Part shown: positions 16,707 through 25,903 of the stretch, in pieces | Layout of the letters: every line of letters begins with the position of its first letter | Position numbering within the stretch: the stretch's first letter is position 1 | Assembly: GCF_004341845.1 (NCBI RefSeq) | Contig: NZ_SLVB01000008.1 | Location: 124,001 to 188,000, forward strand | DNA from: Novosphingobium sp. PhB165 | GTDB taxonomy: Bacteria > Pseudomonadota > Alphaproteobacteria > Sphingomonadales > Sphingomonadaceae | Length of the DNA: 64,000 nucleotides | Direction of reading: 5' to 3' | The notes under the pieces: model-generated | The model's database searches: none | What the model saw: only the letters and a program-made list of their open reading frames with translations | What the model was told of the DNA's origin: nothing | Position numbers and translations under genes: made by a program

Positions 16707-18188
16707 TTGCCTAAATTGTCGCTTGACCCGAACCGCCTGTTTCCGGCTGAAGCCGCCACCCGTTCCGTGGCGCGCGAGCTGTATGATTCCATTGCGGGAC
16801 TTCCGATCATCAGCCCACACGGCCATACCGATCCGGCCTGGTTTGCAACCAACCAGCCATGGGAAGACGCGACTTCGCTCCTGCTGGCGCCGGATCACTA
16901 TCTCTACCGGATGCTCTACAGTCAGGGCATCAGCATGGAGTCGCTTTGCGTTCCCGCCCATGGCGAGACCAGCCCGGCGGACCGGCGCGAGGCATGGCGG
17001 ATATTCGCCGGCAACCAGCATCTTTTCCGGGGCACGCCCTCGCGCCTGTGGCTGGATCATGTCTTTTCCGAAGTGTTCGGCTTCGAGGATGAGCTTTCCG
17101 CCGCCACTGCCGACTTCTATTTCGACCGGATAGGCGAACTGCTCGGCCAGCCCGCCTATCGGCCCCGCGCGCTGTTCGAACGCTTCAATATCGAACTCAT
17201 CGCGACGACCGAGGGCGCGCACGAAGACCTCGTGCATCACCGCGCGATCCGGGAATCGGGCTGGAGCGGCCGCGTCGTCACTGCCTATCGGCCCGACGCC
17301 GTCGTCGATCCCGAGCATGAGGATTTCAAGGAAGCCCTCACCGCGTTCGGAGAGCTTTCCGGCGAGGACGTGTGGACCTGGCAGGGCTACCTGAAAGGCC
17401 ATCGCGCCCGCCGGGCGAACTTCATTTCCATGGGCGCGACCTCGACCGACCACGGCCACCCTACCGCCCGGACAGCCAATCTCTCGGCGCAAGAGAGCGA
17501 AGCGCTTTTCAATAAAGTCATGCGCGGCAGTGTCTCGTCCGAGGAAGCCGAACTGTTCCGCGCCCAGATGCTCACCGAAATGGCAGCGATGAGCATCGAG
17601 GACGGCCTCGTGATGCAGATCCATCCGGGCGCCTGCCGCAACCACAACAAGTGGCTGCACCGGGAATTCGGGCGCGACAAGGGCGCCGACATCCCGATGC
17701 GGACGGACTACGTCTCGAGCCTGCAACCGCTGCTGGACCGCTTCGGCAATTCACGGGACCTTTCGATCATCCTGTTCACGCTGGACGAGTCGACTTACGC
17801 CCGCGAACTGGCGCCGCTGGCAGGCCATTACCCGTGCCTGAAGCTCGGCCCGGCTTGGTGGTTCCACGACTCGCCCGAGGGCATGATGCGGTTCCGCCAG
17901 ATGACCACCGAAACAGCCGGATTCTACAACACGGTCGGCTTCAACGACGATACCCGGGCCTTCCTCTCCATCCCGGCCCGGCACGATGTCGCCCGCCGCG
18001 TGGACTGTGCTTTCCTCGCAAGGCTCGTCGTCGAGGGCCGTCTGAAACAATGGGAAGCGGGCGAACTGGCCGTCGACCTGACCTACAATCTCGCCAAGCA
18101 GGCCTACAAGCTGGATGGTCCGCTGAAAAAGCCGACCGATCAATCGCTTGGAAAAGTCGTCGCGTCGGAATCGCGTGTCACGGTATAG
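16707..18188 (+). CDS. uxaC: Glucuronate (uronate) isomerase
   Basis: 493 residues. The N-terminal LPIISPHGHTDP block corresponds to the metal-binding HxH region of the amidohydrolase-like uronate isomerase, followed by APDHYLYRML, TTEGAHEDL, MQIHPGACRNHNKW and ILFTLDESTYARELAPLAGHYP. It interconverts D-glucuronate/D-fructuronate and D-galacturonate/D-tagaturonate in the cytoplasm. A TTG at 16707 preceded by GGGGA six bases away is the best start; starting at 16668 would translate the palindrome. The lacI gene starts seven bases after its stop, so both are probably one transcript. Confidence 0.93.
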   Translation: MPKLSLDPNRLFPAEAATRSVARELYDSIAGLPIISPHGHTDPAWFATNQPWEDATSLLLAPDHYLYRMLYSQGISMESLCVPAHGETSPADRREAWRIFAGNQHLFRGTPSRLWLDHVFSEVFGFEDELSAATADFYFDRIGELLGQPAYRPRALFERFNIELIATTEGAHEDLVHHRAIRESGWSGRVVTAYRPDAVVDPEHEDFKEALTAFGELSGEDVWTWQGYLKGHRARRANFISMGATSTDHGHPTARTANLSAQESEALFNKVMRGSVSSEEAELFRAQMLTEMAAMSIEDGLVMQIHPGACRNHNKWLHREFGRDKGADIPMRTDYVSSLQPLLDRFGNSRDLSIILFTLDESTYARELAPLAGHYPCLKLGPAWWFHDSPEGMMRFRQMTTETAGFYNTVGFNDDTRAFLSIPARHDVARRVDCAFLARLVVEGRLKQWEAGELAVDLTYNLAKQAYKLDGPLKKPTDQSLGKVVASESRVTV

Positions 18189-18195
18189 CCGGAGC

Positions 18196-19251
18196 ATGGA
18201 AGTTTCGGAACGGGGCGCGTCAGGCAACGAGCCCACTATCGCTGATGTGGCCGAGGCCGCGAAAACGTCGATCAGGACGGTTTCGCGGGTGCTGAACGAT
18301 TCGCCCAAAGTGAACGAGGAGACCCGCGAGCGGGTCAAACGGGCCATTGCCCTGCTCAATTTCCGGCCAAGCCCGCGCGCGCGGGCCTTGGCCATGGGCA
18401 GGTCGCTGCTGATCGGCATGCTTCACAATGACCGTAATGCCCTCGTTCTGGACACCGTCCAGCGGGGTATCGGCGGTGAGGCAACGCGGCGCGGATACGA
18501 ACTGATCACCCACTCGGTCGATCTTGGCGGCGACGAAGCGATTGCGGACGTTCTGGCTTTCGCGCGCCGCACCCGCATCGATGGCCTCGTCGTGCTTCCG
18601 CCCGTTTCCGGGATCATCGGCCTGCCGGAAGCACTGAAGGCCGAGAACATCCACGCCGTCGCCGTTTCCGCCGTTCATCTGGACGGCTACCCGGCGGTGG
18701 TCCTTTCTCACGAACGCAAGGCCGCCGGCGATGTGGCGAAATACCTGATCGAGCTGGGGCACGATAATATCGCGCTCATCAATGGTCCGCAGGACATGAT
18801 CTCGGCCCGGGAACGCCGGTCCGGCTTCCTTGAAGCGCTGGATGCATCCGGGATCACTCCGGCCATGGAGGTCGAAGGCGATTACACGCTCGCATCGGGC
18901 CGCGCGGCTGCCGAGGAAATTCTCTCCCGCACCTCGCTTCCGACGGCGGTTTTCGCCGCCAACGATATCATGGCGGCGGGCGTTCTGAAGATTGCCGCCG
19001 AAAAGGGAATTCGCGTTCCGGACGACTTGTCCGTGGTCGGTTTCGACGGCAGCGTCCTTGCCGAAATGCTGATCCCCAGCCTCTCGACCGTCTCGCGTCC
19101 CTTCGGAAAAATGGCGGAACTGGCGACCAGCCACTTGCTGAACCTGATCGAGGGCAAGCCGCTCAAGACGGACAGTCCGCCGCTCGGCCTGACACTCCTT
19201 CCTTCACGATCCAGCGGCCCGGCGACACCGAAGCGGCATTCGGAAAAGTAA
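18196..19251 (+). CDS. LacI-family transcriptional repressor of the uronate/xylan locus
   Basis: 351 residues with an N-terminal LacI helix-turn-helix (TIADVAEAAKTSIRTVSRVLN) and the hinge region (RPSPRARALA), then a periplasmic-binding-protein-like effector domain (LLIGMLHNDRN..., IDGLVVLPP, AAGDVAKYLIELGHDNIALING, TAVFAANDIMAAGVLKIAAEKGIRVPDDLSVVGFDG). Start set at the ATG at 18196, immediately after uxaC. Its likely targets are the TAGCGCTA-centred boxes at 5461 and 15041 or the palindrome at 16668; which one cannot be decided here. It ends four bases from the convergent symporter gene. Confidence 0.92.
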   Translation: MEVSERGASGNEPTIADVAEAAKTSIRTVSRVLNDSPKVNEETRERVKRAIALLNFRPSPRARALAMGRSLLIGMLHNDRNALVLDTVQRGIGGEATRRGYELITHSVDLGGDEAIADVLAFARRTRIDGLVVLPPVSGIIGLPEALKAENIHAVAVSAVHLDGYPAVVLSHERKAAGDVAKYLIELGHDNIALINGPQDMISARERRSGFLEALDASGITPAMEVEGDYTLASGRAAAEEILSRTSLPTAVFAANDIMAAGVLKIAAEKGIRVPDDLSVVGFDGSVLAEMLIPSLSTVSRPFGKMAELATSHLLNLIEGKPLKTDSPPLGLTLLPSRSSGPATPKRHSEK

Positions 19252-19255
19252 CGAT

Positions 19256-20560
19256 TCACGCCGCCGACAGCGTGTCCGGATCACCCGCCGCCGCCTGATC
19301 GAGCAGCCCTTCCCGCTTGGCGACGACCGTTGCCACGAGCACTTGTCCCGCCACGTTCACGGCGGTTCGCCCCATGTCGATGATGGGATCGATCGCCAGC
19401 AAGAGACCGGCACCTTCCAGCGGTAGCCCAAGCGTCGTAAGCGTAAGCGTGAGCATCACGACCGCGCCGGTCAGGCCCGCAGTGGCCGCCGATCCAAGGA
19501 CGGAAACGAAGACGATCAGCACGTAATCGAGAAGATGCAGGGGAATGCCGTAGAAATTCGCGACGAAAATCGCCGCCAGCGCGGGGTAGATCGAAGCGCA
19601 CCCGTCCATCTTGGTCGTCGCGGCCAAAGGCACGGCAAATGCGGCATATCCCTTTTCGACGCCCATTCGTTCGACCACCAGTTCGGTAACCGGCAACGTT
19701 CCGACCGACGAGCGCGATACGAAGCCAAGCTGGATCGCCGGCCATGCTTTCGCGAAGAAGGAAAGCGGCGACAGCCCGTTGAGCAGAAGCAGTACGGGGT
19801 AGACGACCAACAGCACGATACCGAGGCCGAGATAGGTCGCGGCGGCAAAACTCCCGAGCTGGTGCAGCATGTCCCAGCCGTAAGTCGCGACGGCCGTACC
19901 GATGAGCGCCGCCGAGCCGATCGGCGTCAGTTTGATGATCCAGCCCAGGATCGTGCGCATTACCGCCAGAAACGAGCGTATGACGGCCAGAAACGGCTCC
20001 GCCTTTTCTCCGAGACTCAGCGTCGCGAACCCGATTGCCAGCGAAATGACGACGATCTGAAGGGTGTTGAACGAAATCGCGGTGCTTGGGGCGCCGCTCT
20101 CACCGATCTTGGTGTTGGCACTCAGCCCAAGGCTGTTCGCCGGGACCAGTCCTTTCAGGAAATCCAGCCAGGTCCCGACGTTTGCGGGCCGGTGGCTCGC
20201 CAGTGACCCGGCATCCACGCCCACTCCCGGCTGGACGATGATGCCGACGGCGATGCCGATCGATACCGCGATAAGCGCCGTGATCGCGAACCAGAGAAGC
20301 GTCTGCCCCGCCAGCCGGGCGGCGTTTTCAAGCCTGCGCAAGTTCGCGATCGACGTGACGATGGCAGCGAAGATCAGCGGCGGCACGGTCGCACTCAGAA
20401 GCCCGACGAAAGTCGATCCGGTCGTCTTCAGCGCGACGGCAAGCCCGTTGAGTTCACCCCCGGCCCCGGTCCCCAGCGCGCGTGCCAAAAAGCCGAGCGC
20501 GCCGCCGGCAAGCATACCCACGAGCACCTGGAATCCGAAGCTTCGATAATTGATCGTCAT
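19256..20560 (-). CDS. Dicarboxylate/amino acid:cation symporter (DAACS, SDF family)
   Basis: 434 residues, hydrophobic throughout, with the serine-rich hairpin SRSSVGTLPVT (283-293) and the elevator-domain motifs ATTKMDG (314-320) and DMGRTAVNVAGQ (395-406) of the GltPh/DctA family. By alignment to GltPh, two sodium-site residues differ: K317 replaces Asn310 and Q406 replaces Asp405, while D319, D395, R398 and N402 are kept. It is convergent with the LacI gene and may import an organic acid related to uronate metabolism, but the neighbourhood is the only hint. Ion coupling may be unusual. Confidence 0.9.
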   Translation of the reverse strand: MTINYRSFGFQVLVGMLAGGALGFLARALGTGAGGELNGLAVALKTTGSTFVGLLSATVPPLIFAAIVTSIANLRRLENAARLAGQTLLWFAITALIAVSIGIAVGIIVQPGVGVDAGSLASHRPANVGTWLDFLKGLVPANSLGLSANTKIGESGAPSTAISFNTLQIVVISLAIGFATLSLGEKAEPFLAVIRSFLAVMRTILGWIIKLTPIGSAALIGTAVATYGWDMLHQLGSFAAATYLGLGIVLLVVYPVLLLLNGLSPLSFFAKAWPAIQLGFVSRSSVGTLPVTELVVERMGVEKGYAAFAVPLAATTKMDGCASIYPALAAIFVANFYGIPLHLLDYVLIVFVSVLGSAATAGLTGAVVMLTLTLTTLGLPLEGAGLLLAIDPIIDMGRTAVNVAGQVLVATVVAKREGLLDQAAAGDPDTLSAA

Positions 20561-20733
20561 TCATTCCACCCGGCACGGATCGGCCACGCCATCTAATCTC
20601 AACTGAATTACTAGACAATATGAGGCCACGGCGGACAAGCAAATTTTTCTACGCCTCCCGATACCGGCCCACGGCGCAGGGCATGCCGGAAAGGCAATCT
20701 GCCTCCCGTTCGCCCCCGTGAAAATGCGGCGGC

Positions 20734-21528
20734 CTAGGCCTCGGTCATTTCACCGATCAGACCGTTCGGATGGTAGTGGCTCGGCGCCACGCCCACGCGC
20801 CGCTTGAACATGGTGGTGAAGGCCGAAGCGCTGTCGTAGCCAAGGTCGAAGGCAATGGTGGTGACCCCTTCCCCTGCCGCGAGCCGGGGCAAAGCCACAA
20901 GTATACACGCCTGCTGGCGCCACGCTCCCAGACTGAGCCCGGTTTCCTTGCGGAACATGCGCGTAAAGGCCCGGCGGCCGATGCCCAGATCGTCCGCCCA
21001 CTCGTCAATCGTATCGTGCGGCGTGGGGCGTTCGAGGAAAGCCTGACACTTGCGCGCAATGGCCGCCGTTCTGGGAAACGGCACCGCGAGCGGCACGGTG
21101 GGCGCGATCGCAAGTTCGGCCATCAACAGCGCCATCAGCTTCCCGTCACGGCTCTCGACGTCATATTCCGGCTCGATTTCGCACGCCGCAGCGAGAAGAC
21201 TGCCCAGCAGCGGCGACACCTGGATGACCTTGTTGCGATCACCCAGCGAACCTTCCGCATCAGGCTCGATCAGCACGCTGCGCGTGCTCACCGCGCCGAC
21301 CATCTTTACCGAGTGCGGGCATCCGGCGGGCGTCCAGACCGCACGCTCGGGCGGTGCCACCCATGCGCCGTGCGGCGTGCTGACAACGACCACGCCCCGC
21401 GCCGCATAGATCAACTGGCCGCGCCGGTGTTCGTGCCAATCCAGTTCGAAAGCAGGCGGATATTCGTTACCGATCCCGACAATCGGCCGCGGGATGTGTT
21501 CTACCGAAGCTGGATCCTTGATCGGCAA
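20734..21528 (-). CDS. AraC-family transcriptional regulator with cupin sensor domain
   Basis: 264 residues: an N-terminal cupin (ELDWHEHRRGQLIYAARGV, WVAPPERAVWTPAGCPHSV) and a C-terminal double HTH (DDLGIGRRAFTRMFRKETGLSLGAWRQQ and ITTIAFDLGYDSASAFTTMFKRRVGVAPSHY-like sequence). The only plausible start in frame is a TTG at 21528. It is divergent from an MFS pump gene, and 10-bp inverted half-sites at 21531 and 21596 lie between them, so it most likely controls the pump and perhaps itself. Confidence 0.9.
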   Translation of the reverse strand: MPIKDPASVEHIPRPIVGIGNEYPPAFELDWHEHRRGQLIYAARGVVVVSTPHGAWVAPPERAVWTPAGCPHSVKMVGAVSTRSVLIEPDAEGSLGDRNKVIQVSPLLGSLLAAACEIEPEYDVESRDGKLMALLMAELAIAPTVPLAVPFPRTAAIARKCQAFLERPTPHDTIDEWADDLGIGRRAFTRMFRKETGLSLGAWRQQACILVALPRLAAGEGVTTIAFDLGYDSASAFTTMFKRRVGVAPSHYHPNGLIGEMTEA

Positions 21529-21530
21529 TC

Positions 21531-21605
21531 TTGATGTCCCACTCGCGAAAGTGAAAGACCCATATAGGAATGCGGGCCACTTGTGCAGAGGTTACGGGAC
21601 ATCAA
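21531..21605. promoter_or_regulatory. Widely spaced inverted half-sites in the araC/fsr intergenic region
   Basis: TTGATGTCCC at 21531-21540 and its exact reverse complement GGGACATCAA at 21596-21605 are separated by 55 bp, i.e. 65 bp centre to centre, close to six helical turns. One half-site touches the regulator start region, the other lies 23 bp before the pump ATG. The arrangement suits a DNA-looping AraC-type dimer. Confidence 0.45.
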
Positions 21606-21627
21606 CCGACAACAAGAAGACACACGT

Positions 21628-22836
21628 ATGAGCACGTCTGCAGCCGCCCCACGATCCGACGCACCGGAGATCACGGTCTTCAGCGTCATTCTCGCGATCA
21701 GTTTCTGCCACCTGCTCAACGACATGATGCAGTCTCTGCTGCCGGCCATCTATCCCAATCTGAAGACGGAACTTCATCTGTCGTTCTCGCAGATCGGGCT
21801 CGTAACGCTGGCCTATCAGATCACCGCGTCAATTCTTCAGCCTCTCGTCGGCTTCTACGCGGACAAGCGCCCGACTCCGAATGCGCTGCCCGGCGGAACC
21901 CTGTTCTCGCTGGCGGGGCTGATGATCCTCTCGGCCGCGCACACTTACTGGCTGCTGCTGGTCGGCGCCTCGATGCTGGGCATGGGATCTTCGGTTTTCC
22001 ATCCGGAATCGTCGCGCGTGGCGCGCATGGCGGCGGGCGGGCGGCACGGCCTGGCGCAATCGCTGTTCCAGGTTGGCGGCAACGCCGGGCAGGCGCTTGG
22101 CCCGCTCGCAGCCGCGCTTGTTGTGGTCCGCTTTGGCCAGTCGAGCCTTGCGTTCTTCGCGCTGCTCGCGCTGCTGTCCTGTGCCATCCTGTGGAATGTC
22201 GGGCAGTGGTACAAGAACCACGGCCTTGCGCTTATCGTGTCGGGCCAGAAGAAGTCGATGGCCATGCCCGCGCTGCCGCGCAAGAAGGCCCTCGGCGGCA
22301 TCGCCGTGCTCTTGGCCATGATCTTCTCAAAGTACGTCTATCTGGCCAGCCTCACCAGCTACTTCACTTTCTATCTGATCCATCGCTTTGGCGTCTCGGT
22401 GGAAACGGCGCAATTCCACCTCTTTGCCTTCCTCGCCGCCGTCGCTGTTGGCACCGTCGTGGGCGGTCCGCTGGGGGACAAGTTCGGCCGCAAATACGTG
22501 ATCTGGTTCTCGATCCTGGGCGCCTTGCCGTTCACGCTGCTGCTGCCGCATGCCAACCTGTTCTGGACCGGCCCGCTGACGGTGGCGATCGGCCTCATCC
22601 TCGCCTCCGCGTTCCCCGCGATCGTGGTGTTCGCGCAGGAGCTGGTGCCCGGCAAGATCGGCATGATCTCCGGGCTGTTCTTCGGCTTTTCGTTTGGCAT
22701 GGGCGGCCTTGGCGCGGCGGTGCTCGGCGCGGTTGCCGACCGGGCGGGCATCGAGACGGTCTACGCGATCTGCGCCTATCTGCCGGCTATCGGCCTGCTC
22801 GCAGTCCTGCTTCCCGATCCGAAAAAGGGTAACTGA
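21628..22836 (+). CDS. fsr: MFS transporter, fosmidomycin-resistance (Fsr) type
   Basis: 402 residues with about 12 membrane segments. Family-specific blocks include ISFCHLLNDMMQSLLPAIYP near the N-terminus, LVTLAYQITASILQPLVGFYADKRP, LGMGSSVFHPESSRVARMAAG and GKIGMISGLFFGFSFGMGGLGAAVLG, close to the Fsr efflux pump family (E. coli Fsr has 406 residues). Start set at ATG 21628 where AAGAAGA precedes; a longer frame from 21583 is less likely. It exports a drug-like or metabolic compound across the inner membrane and is divergent from the AraC regulator. Confidence 0.88.
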   Translation: MSTSAAAPRSDAPEITVFSVILAISFCHLLNDMMQSLLPAIYPNLKTELHLSFSQIGLVTLAYQITASILQPLVGFYADKRPTPNALPGGTLFSLAGLMILSAAHTYWLLLVGASMLGMGSSVFHPESSRVARMAAGGRHGLAQSLFQVGGNAGQALGPLAAALVVVRFGQSSLAFFALLALLSCAILWNVGQWYKNHGLALIVSGQKKSMAMPALPRKKALGGIAVLLAMIFSKYVYLASLTSYFTFYLIHRFGVSVETAQFHLFAFLAAVAVGTVVGGPLGDKFGRKYVIWFSILGALPFTLLLPHANLFWTGPLTVAIGLILASAFPAIVVFAQELVPGKIGMISGLFFGFSFGMGGLGAAVLGAVADRAGIETVYAICAYLPAIGLLAVLLPDPKKGN

Positions 22837-22852
22837 GCGCGGCCGGTAAGGC

Positions 22853-23098
22853 TCAGAAAGCGAAGGAGAGTTGATCGGGATGCGCCGAGCGCCGCCGCGA
22901 TCCCCGCTCGCGCACGTTATCCTGATCGACCGTGCCGAAGATGACCTTGATCATGTTCAATGCCCGCGCGTTGACCTTGCTCGATGCCTCGAGGCGCCGC
23001 ACCGCGCGCGCCGGGTCGCGGTAGCCGATCGCCTTGCCCAACTCTATCTCGGACAGACCGCGATTCTTGCGGGCTACTGCCAGTTCGGCCCCGGTCAT
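22853..23098 (-). CDS. Small helix-turn-helix (XRE-like) protein
   Basis: 81 residues. MTGAELAVARKNRGLSEIELGKAIGYRDPARAVRRLE has the pattern of a Cro/C1 HTH in which the second helix (SEIELGKAIG) is followed by a turn and a recognition helix containing AVRRLE. The C-terminus (RERGSRRRSAHPD) is basic. It is convergent with the fsr gene, 16 bp away, and divergent from the 2H phosphoesterase gene. No partner toxin or phage gene is next to it; target unknown. Confidence 0.7.
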   Translation of the reverse strand: MTGAELAVARKNRGLSEIELGKAIGYRDPARAVRRLEASSKVNARALNMIKVIFGTVDQDNVRERGSRRRSAHPDQLSFAF

Positions 23099-23381
23099 GA
23101 GGAAACTCCGTGGATATCTCGCAATGCGGCAGCGACCGGTCGAAAAACCTGAAGCCGTGCCAGAGAATGGCGCGTTTAAGCCATTTTATCGCGGGAATTC
23201 CAGATGGGAACACCTCGCTATCCACTGCCTTTCCCCAACTTGTCGACAGGTGCAGCCGCAGCAGGTGGGGGACGCAGCTTTATTGCCGAACCGGCCGCTG
23301 CCGCTGTCAGATTACGATTGCCAGTAGGCTCACGGGCCACCTATTGCCCTGATTCATTGACTCGTTTGCCGGGAAATCACC

Positions 23382-24083
23382 ATGATGCCGCGCTATTTCA
23401 TCCCGGCCCTCGCCTTCATCCCGACCCTCGCCGCCACCATGGCCGTCGCGCTGCCCGCCCGGGCTCAGGATGCCGTGAGCATCGACATCTACGCCATCCC
23501 TTCCAGACCGGTTGTCGAGGCCGTGGCAGCGGCCAGCAAGGATCTTGCGAAACGCGGCATGACGACTTTCTACGCGCAAGGTCATGCGGTGCATGCCACC
23601 CTGTACCTTACCCAGTATCCGGCCAGTGCCGAGCCGCAACTGGAAGCCGCGATTGCCAAAGTCGTGAAGGATTACAAGTCCTTCCCCCTGATCCTCGACG
23701 GTAAGGAGCGCACCGCATCCAACTGGCTGTTCCTGCGCGTCAAGTGGAGCCCCGCCTTGCAAAGACTGGCGGATTTGGTGACCTTGGCGGCCGAACCCTA
23801 TCGCGATCACAACGTCTCCCCGCCCGGCTGGATGAGCCAGTATCCGGCCAAGCTTCCCGCCTTTGAACGCTACGGCTCGCCCAACGTGTTCATGCAGTTC
23901 GATCCGCACCTGACATTGCTCGCGAACGAGACCAATCCCGGGCTGGCGGCATTCATGGCGGAGACGGACAAGACCCAGCCGCAAACGGTGGGAGAGGTCG
24001 AAGGCGTCGGAATCGGCCTTGTCGACACCAATGGTCAGGTCGTGAAAACCCTCGCCGAGTTCCGCTTCTCCGGCCATGCCTGA
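23382..24083 (+). CDS. Exported 2H phosphoesterase-like (2-5 RNA ligase family) protein
   Basis: 233 residues with a clear signal peptide ending ALPARAQ (about 1-29). Two HxTx-type motifs mark the 2H fold: HATLYLTQY (70-78) and PHLTLLAN (about 168-175). Family members act on cyclic phosphodiesters or 2-5 linked RNA ends, normally in the cytoplasm, so an exported version is uncommon and might process nucleotides or a cyclic phosphate ester in the periplasm. GGGA lies about 8 bases before ATGATG. It stands alone between a small HTH gene and a 584-bp gap. Confidence 0.75.
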   Translation: MMPRYFIPALAFIPTLAATMAVALPARAQDAVSIDIYAIPSRPVVEAVAAASKDLAKRGMTTFYAQGHAVHATLYLTQYPASAEPQLEAAIAKVVKDYKSFPLILDGKERTASNWLFLRVKWSPALQRLADLVTLAAEPYRDHNVSPPGWMSQYPAKLPAFERYGSPNVFMQFDPHLTLLANETNPGLAAFMAETDKTQPQTVGEVEGVGIGLVDTNGQVVKTLAEFRFSGHA

Positions 24084-24667
24084 AGCGCCGAACGGCTCGT
24101 CGTCCGCGCAAAATGCGACGAGGCGATTGTCAGCCGGATAGCTCCGAAATCTCCTTGTAAACCAAGCCCTCCAGTGCGGTTTACCACATCGACGCGCGTA
24201 TAATCGACACGCCTTGCGCTCCCATCGCAAACGGGGGCCCGGACGCCATCTGTCCCGAAATCCACCTCGCTCGGGCATCATCGGCGCAAGGCGAAAAGTG
24301 GCGGATTTCCGAGCCTTTTACGGCCCTCTGGCCCCGCCGAAGCCAAACCTCAAGACTCCTCCCGCAAACTGCCGATCCGCCCCCATTCCGACTTTTGACT
24401 ACTCATTTTCCACCATGTCAAATTTGGGTGACTGAGATTAGGGAGGATTAATGCTCAATAGGTATTTTCCTTAACATGGACTCAAATAGCGCTAGATTGA
24501 TGAACATCGGTAGTGACAATATGGAAAACAGTCCAAGAAATTGGCAAAAGTCCGGTGGAGAAGATTTGTCCTGTCTGCGCAACTTCGACTGTTGTGAACG
24601 CAATAGTCGCAGCATTCATCATGCGCGGGAGCCTTCTTTTCCTGAGGGAGTCGGAAGGAAATAGGCC
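24084..24667. other. 584-bp intergenic region before the LuxR-type gene
   Basis: No convincing gene. The last 250 bp are A+T-richer than average and contain a TAGCGCTA core at 24487-24494 that matches the xyl-box centre only. Short open frames here (for example 24476-24664) have no ribosome binding site or recognisable features. It probably contains the promoter of the LuxR-type regulator. Confidence 0.4.
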
Positions 24668-25801
24668 GTGGCGCGATCCTCGACGACGCAGTGGGACCAA
24701 TTGGCCCTGAACAGCCTGTTCGACTTGGTTATCCGGCATGTCGACTGCCCCATGGCGGTATTGACGCAGCATAAAGCCGATAGCGAACTTCCTGAAGTCA
24801 TTGCCATTTCCCACATGGCAGACAGCCTTGCACATGGGATCGCCCATTCGATCCAGCAGGCCGCCGCCTATGACGATTGGCGGTCCGAATCCACCACACT
24901 GCGATGCGGGCATTTTGACATCGAGAATGTGCATTTGCCGGATCGCGTCCGGAGTGCCCGCAGAATCACGTTCTCCTGTCCGGTTGACTCGGCCTCGTTC
25001 CTCGCCCTTTCGGTCTGCCGCTTCGACACCGACGAGTGGGCGATGCGGGCCCTGGCCGCGCAGGGAATTCACAGCTGGGTGGAGGCTTATCTCCGACTTT
25101 TCTGGGAAGCGAAACTGCATCGCGGCCGCGCGGCGGCGCTGGCGGAAGGGCTCGATCTGTTTGATTTCGGGACCTTTCTTCTGGACGCGGACGGCAACAT
25201 CATTTTCGCCAATGTTCGAGCGTTGCATTTCCTGGAACTGGGCAATGGCCTGCGCCGGGCCGGGCAGTCGGTCACGGCCACCGATTTCGACAACGCGGTG
25301 CGATTGCAGACAGCGATCCACCACCTCGCCCACGGCCAGCACAGCGCCGCAACCGAGATCGACGGAACGTCGCTGATACTCATCCAGCGCGTGAACGCCC
25401 GGCCGCTTGTCGCCGTCGTGGCGCGGTTGCCCGATGCGTCACCTGCGCATGGCAGTGCGGCCATCGCCCTTTATGTCCTTGATCCCGATGTCGATGCCCG
25501 GCCGCTTGCGACGGCGCTGTGCCGCGCCCATGGCCTGACGATTTCGGAAACCGAACTGGTCATGCGCCTCGTCAAAGGGCTGACCATCGACGCTGCCGCG
25601 CGTGAAATGCACATCCAGCCGCAAACCGCGCGCGCCTACCTGAAACAGATTTTCGCCAAGACCGATACCCACCGCCAGACCGACCTCGTGCGGATGATCC
25701 TTCGCGGCGTGGTTCATATCAGGCCGTTTGCCGCTCCCCCCTCAAATGGGGGTACGGATTTCGCTCATTTGAGGGCAGGGCAAACACCTGTCTGGGGCTA
25801 A
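24668..25801 (+). CDS. LuxR-type transcriptional regulator with N-terminal sensor region
   Basis: 377 residues starting at a GTG with AAGGA eleven bases upstream. The C-terminal HTH (LTISETELVMRLVKGLTIDAAAREMHIQPQTARAYLKQIFAKT, about 303-345) is a LuxR/NarL-like DNA-binding domain. The central part contains a PAS-like stretch (FGTFLLDADGNIIFANVRALHFLELGNGL). No receiver domain is present, so it is not a two-component response regulator. It ends about 100 bp before the first gene of the amyloid-like operon and is the obvious candidate regulator of it, though this is context only. Confidence 0.82.
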   Translation: MARSSTTQWDQLALNSLFDLVIRHVDCPMAVLTQHKADSELPEVIAISHMADSLAHGIAHSIQQAAAYDDWRSESTTLRCGHFDIENVHLPDRVRSARRITFSCPVDSASFLALSVCRFDTDEWAMRALAAQGIHSWVEAYLRLFWEAKLHRGRAAALAEGLDLFDFGTFLLDADGNIIFANVRALHFLELGNGLRRAGQSVTATDFDNAVRLQTAIHHLAHGQHSAATEIDGTSLILIQRVNARPLVAVVARLPDASPAHGSAAIALYVLDPDVDARPLATALCRAHGLTISETELVMRLVKGLTIDAAAREMHIQPQTARAYLKQIFAKTDTHRQTDLVRMILRGVVHIRPFAAPPSNGGTDFAHLRAGQTPVWG

Positions 25802-25903
25802 GCCGCCCAATCGCTTCGAGTTATATCGCCGAACTGCGGCGTCTTGCGGAAAAGGTGTCGTCTTGGAGGCTCTGAGCAGCCGTTTAACGCGAGAGGAATA
25901 GCC

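Noticed and set aside
24484..24497. TAGCGCTA core at 24487 as a third xyl-box
   Set aside because: Only the central eight bases match; flanks disagree at all six positions, and the downstream gene is not linked to sugars.
24476..24664. Small frame MDSNSARLMNIG... before the LuxR gene
   Set aside because: No ribosome binding site, no family features and it lies in an A+T-richer promoter-like region.
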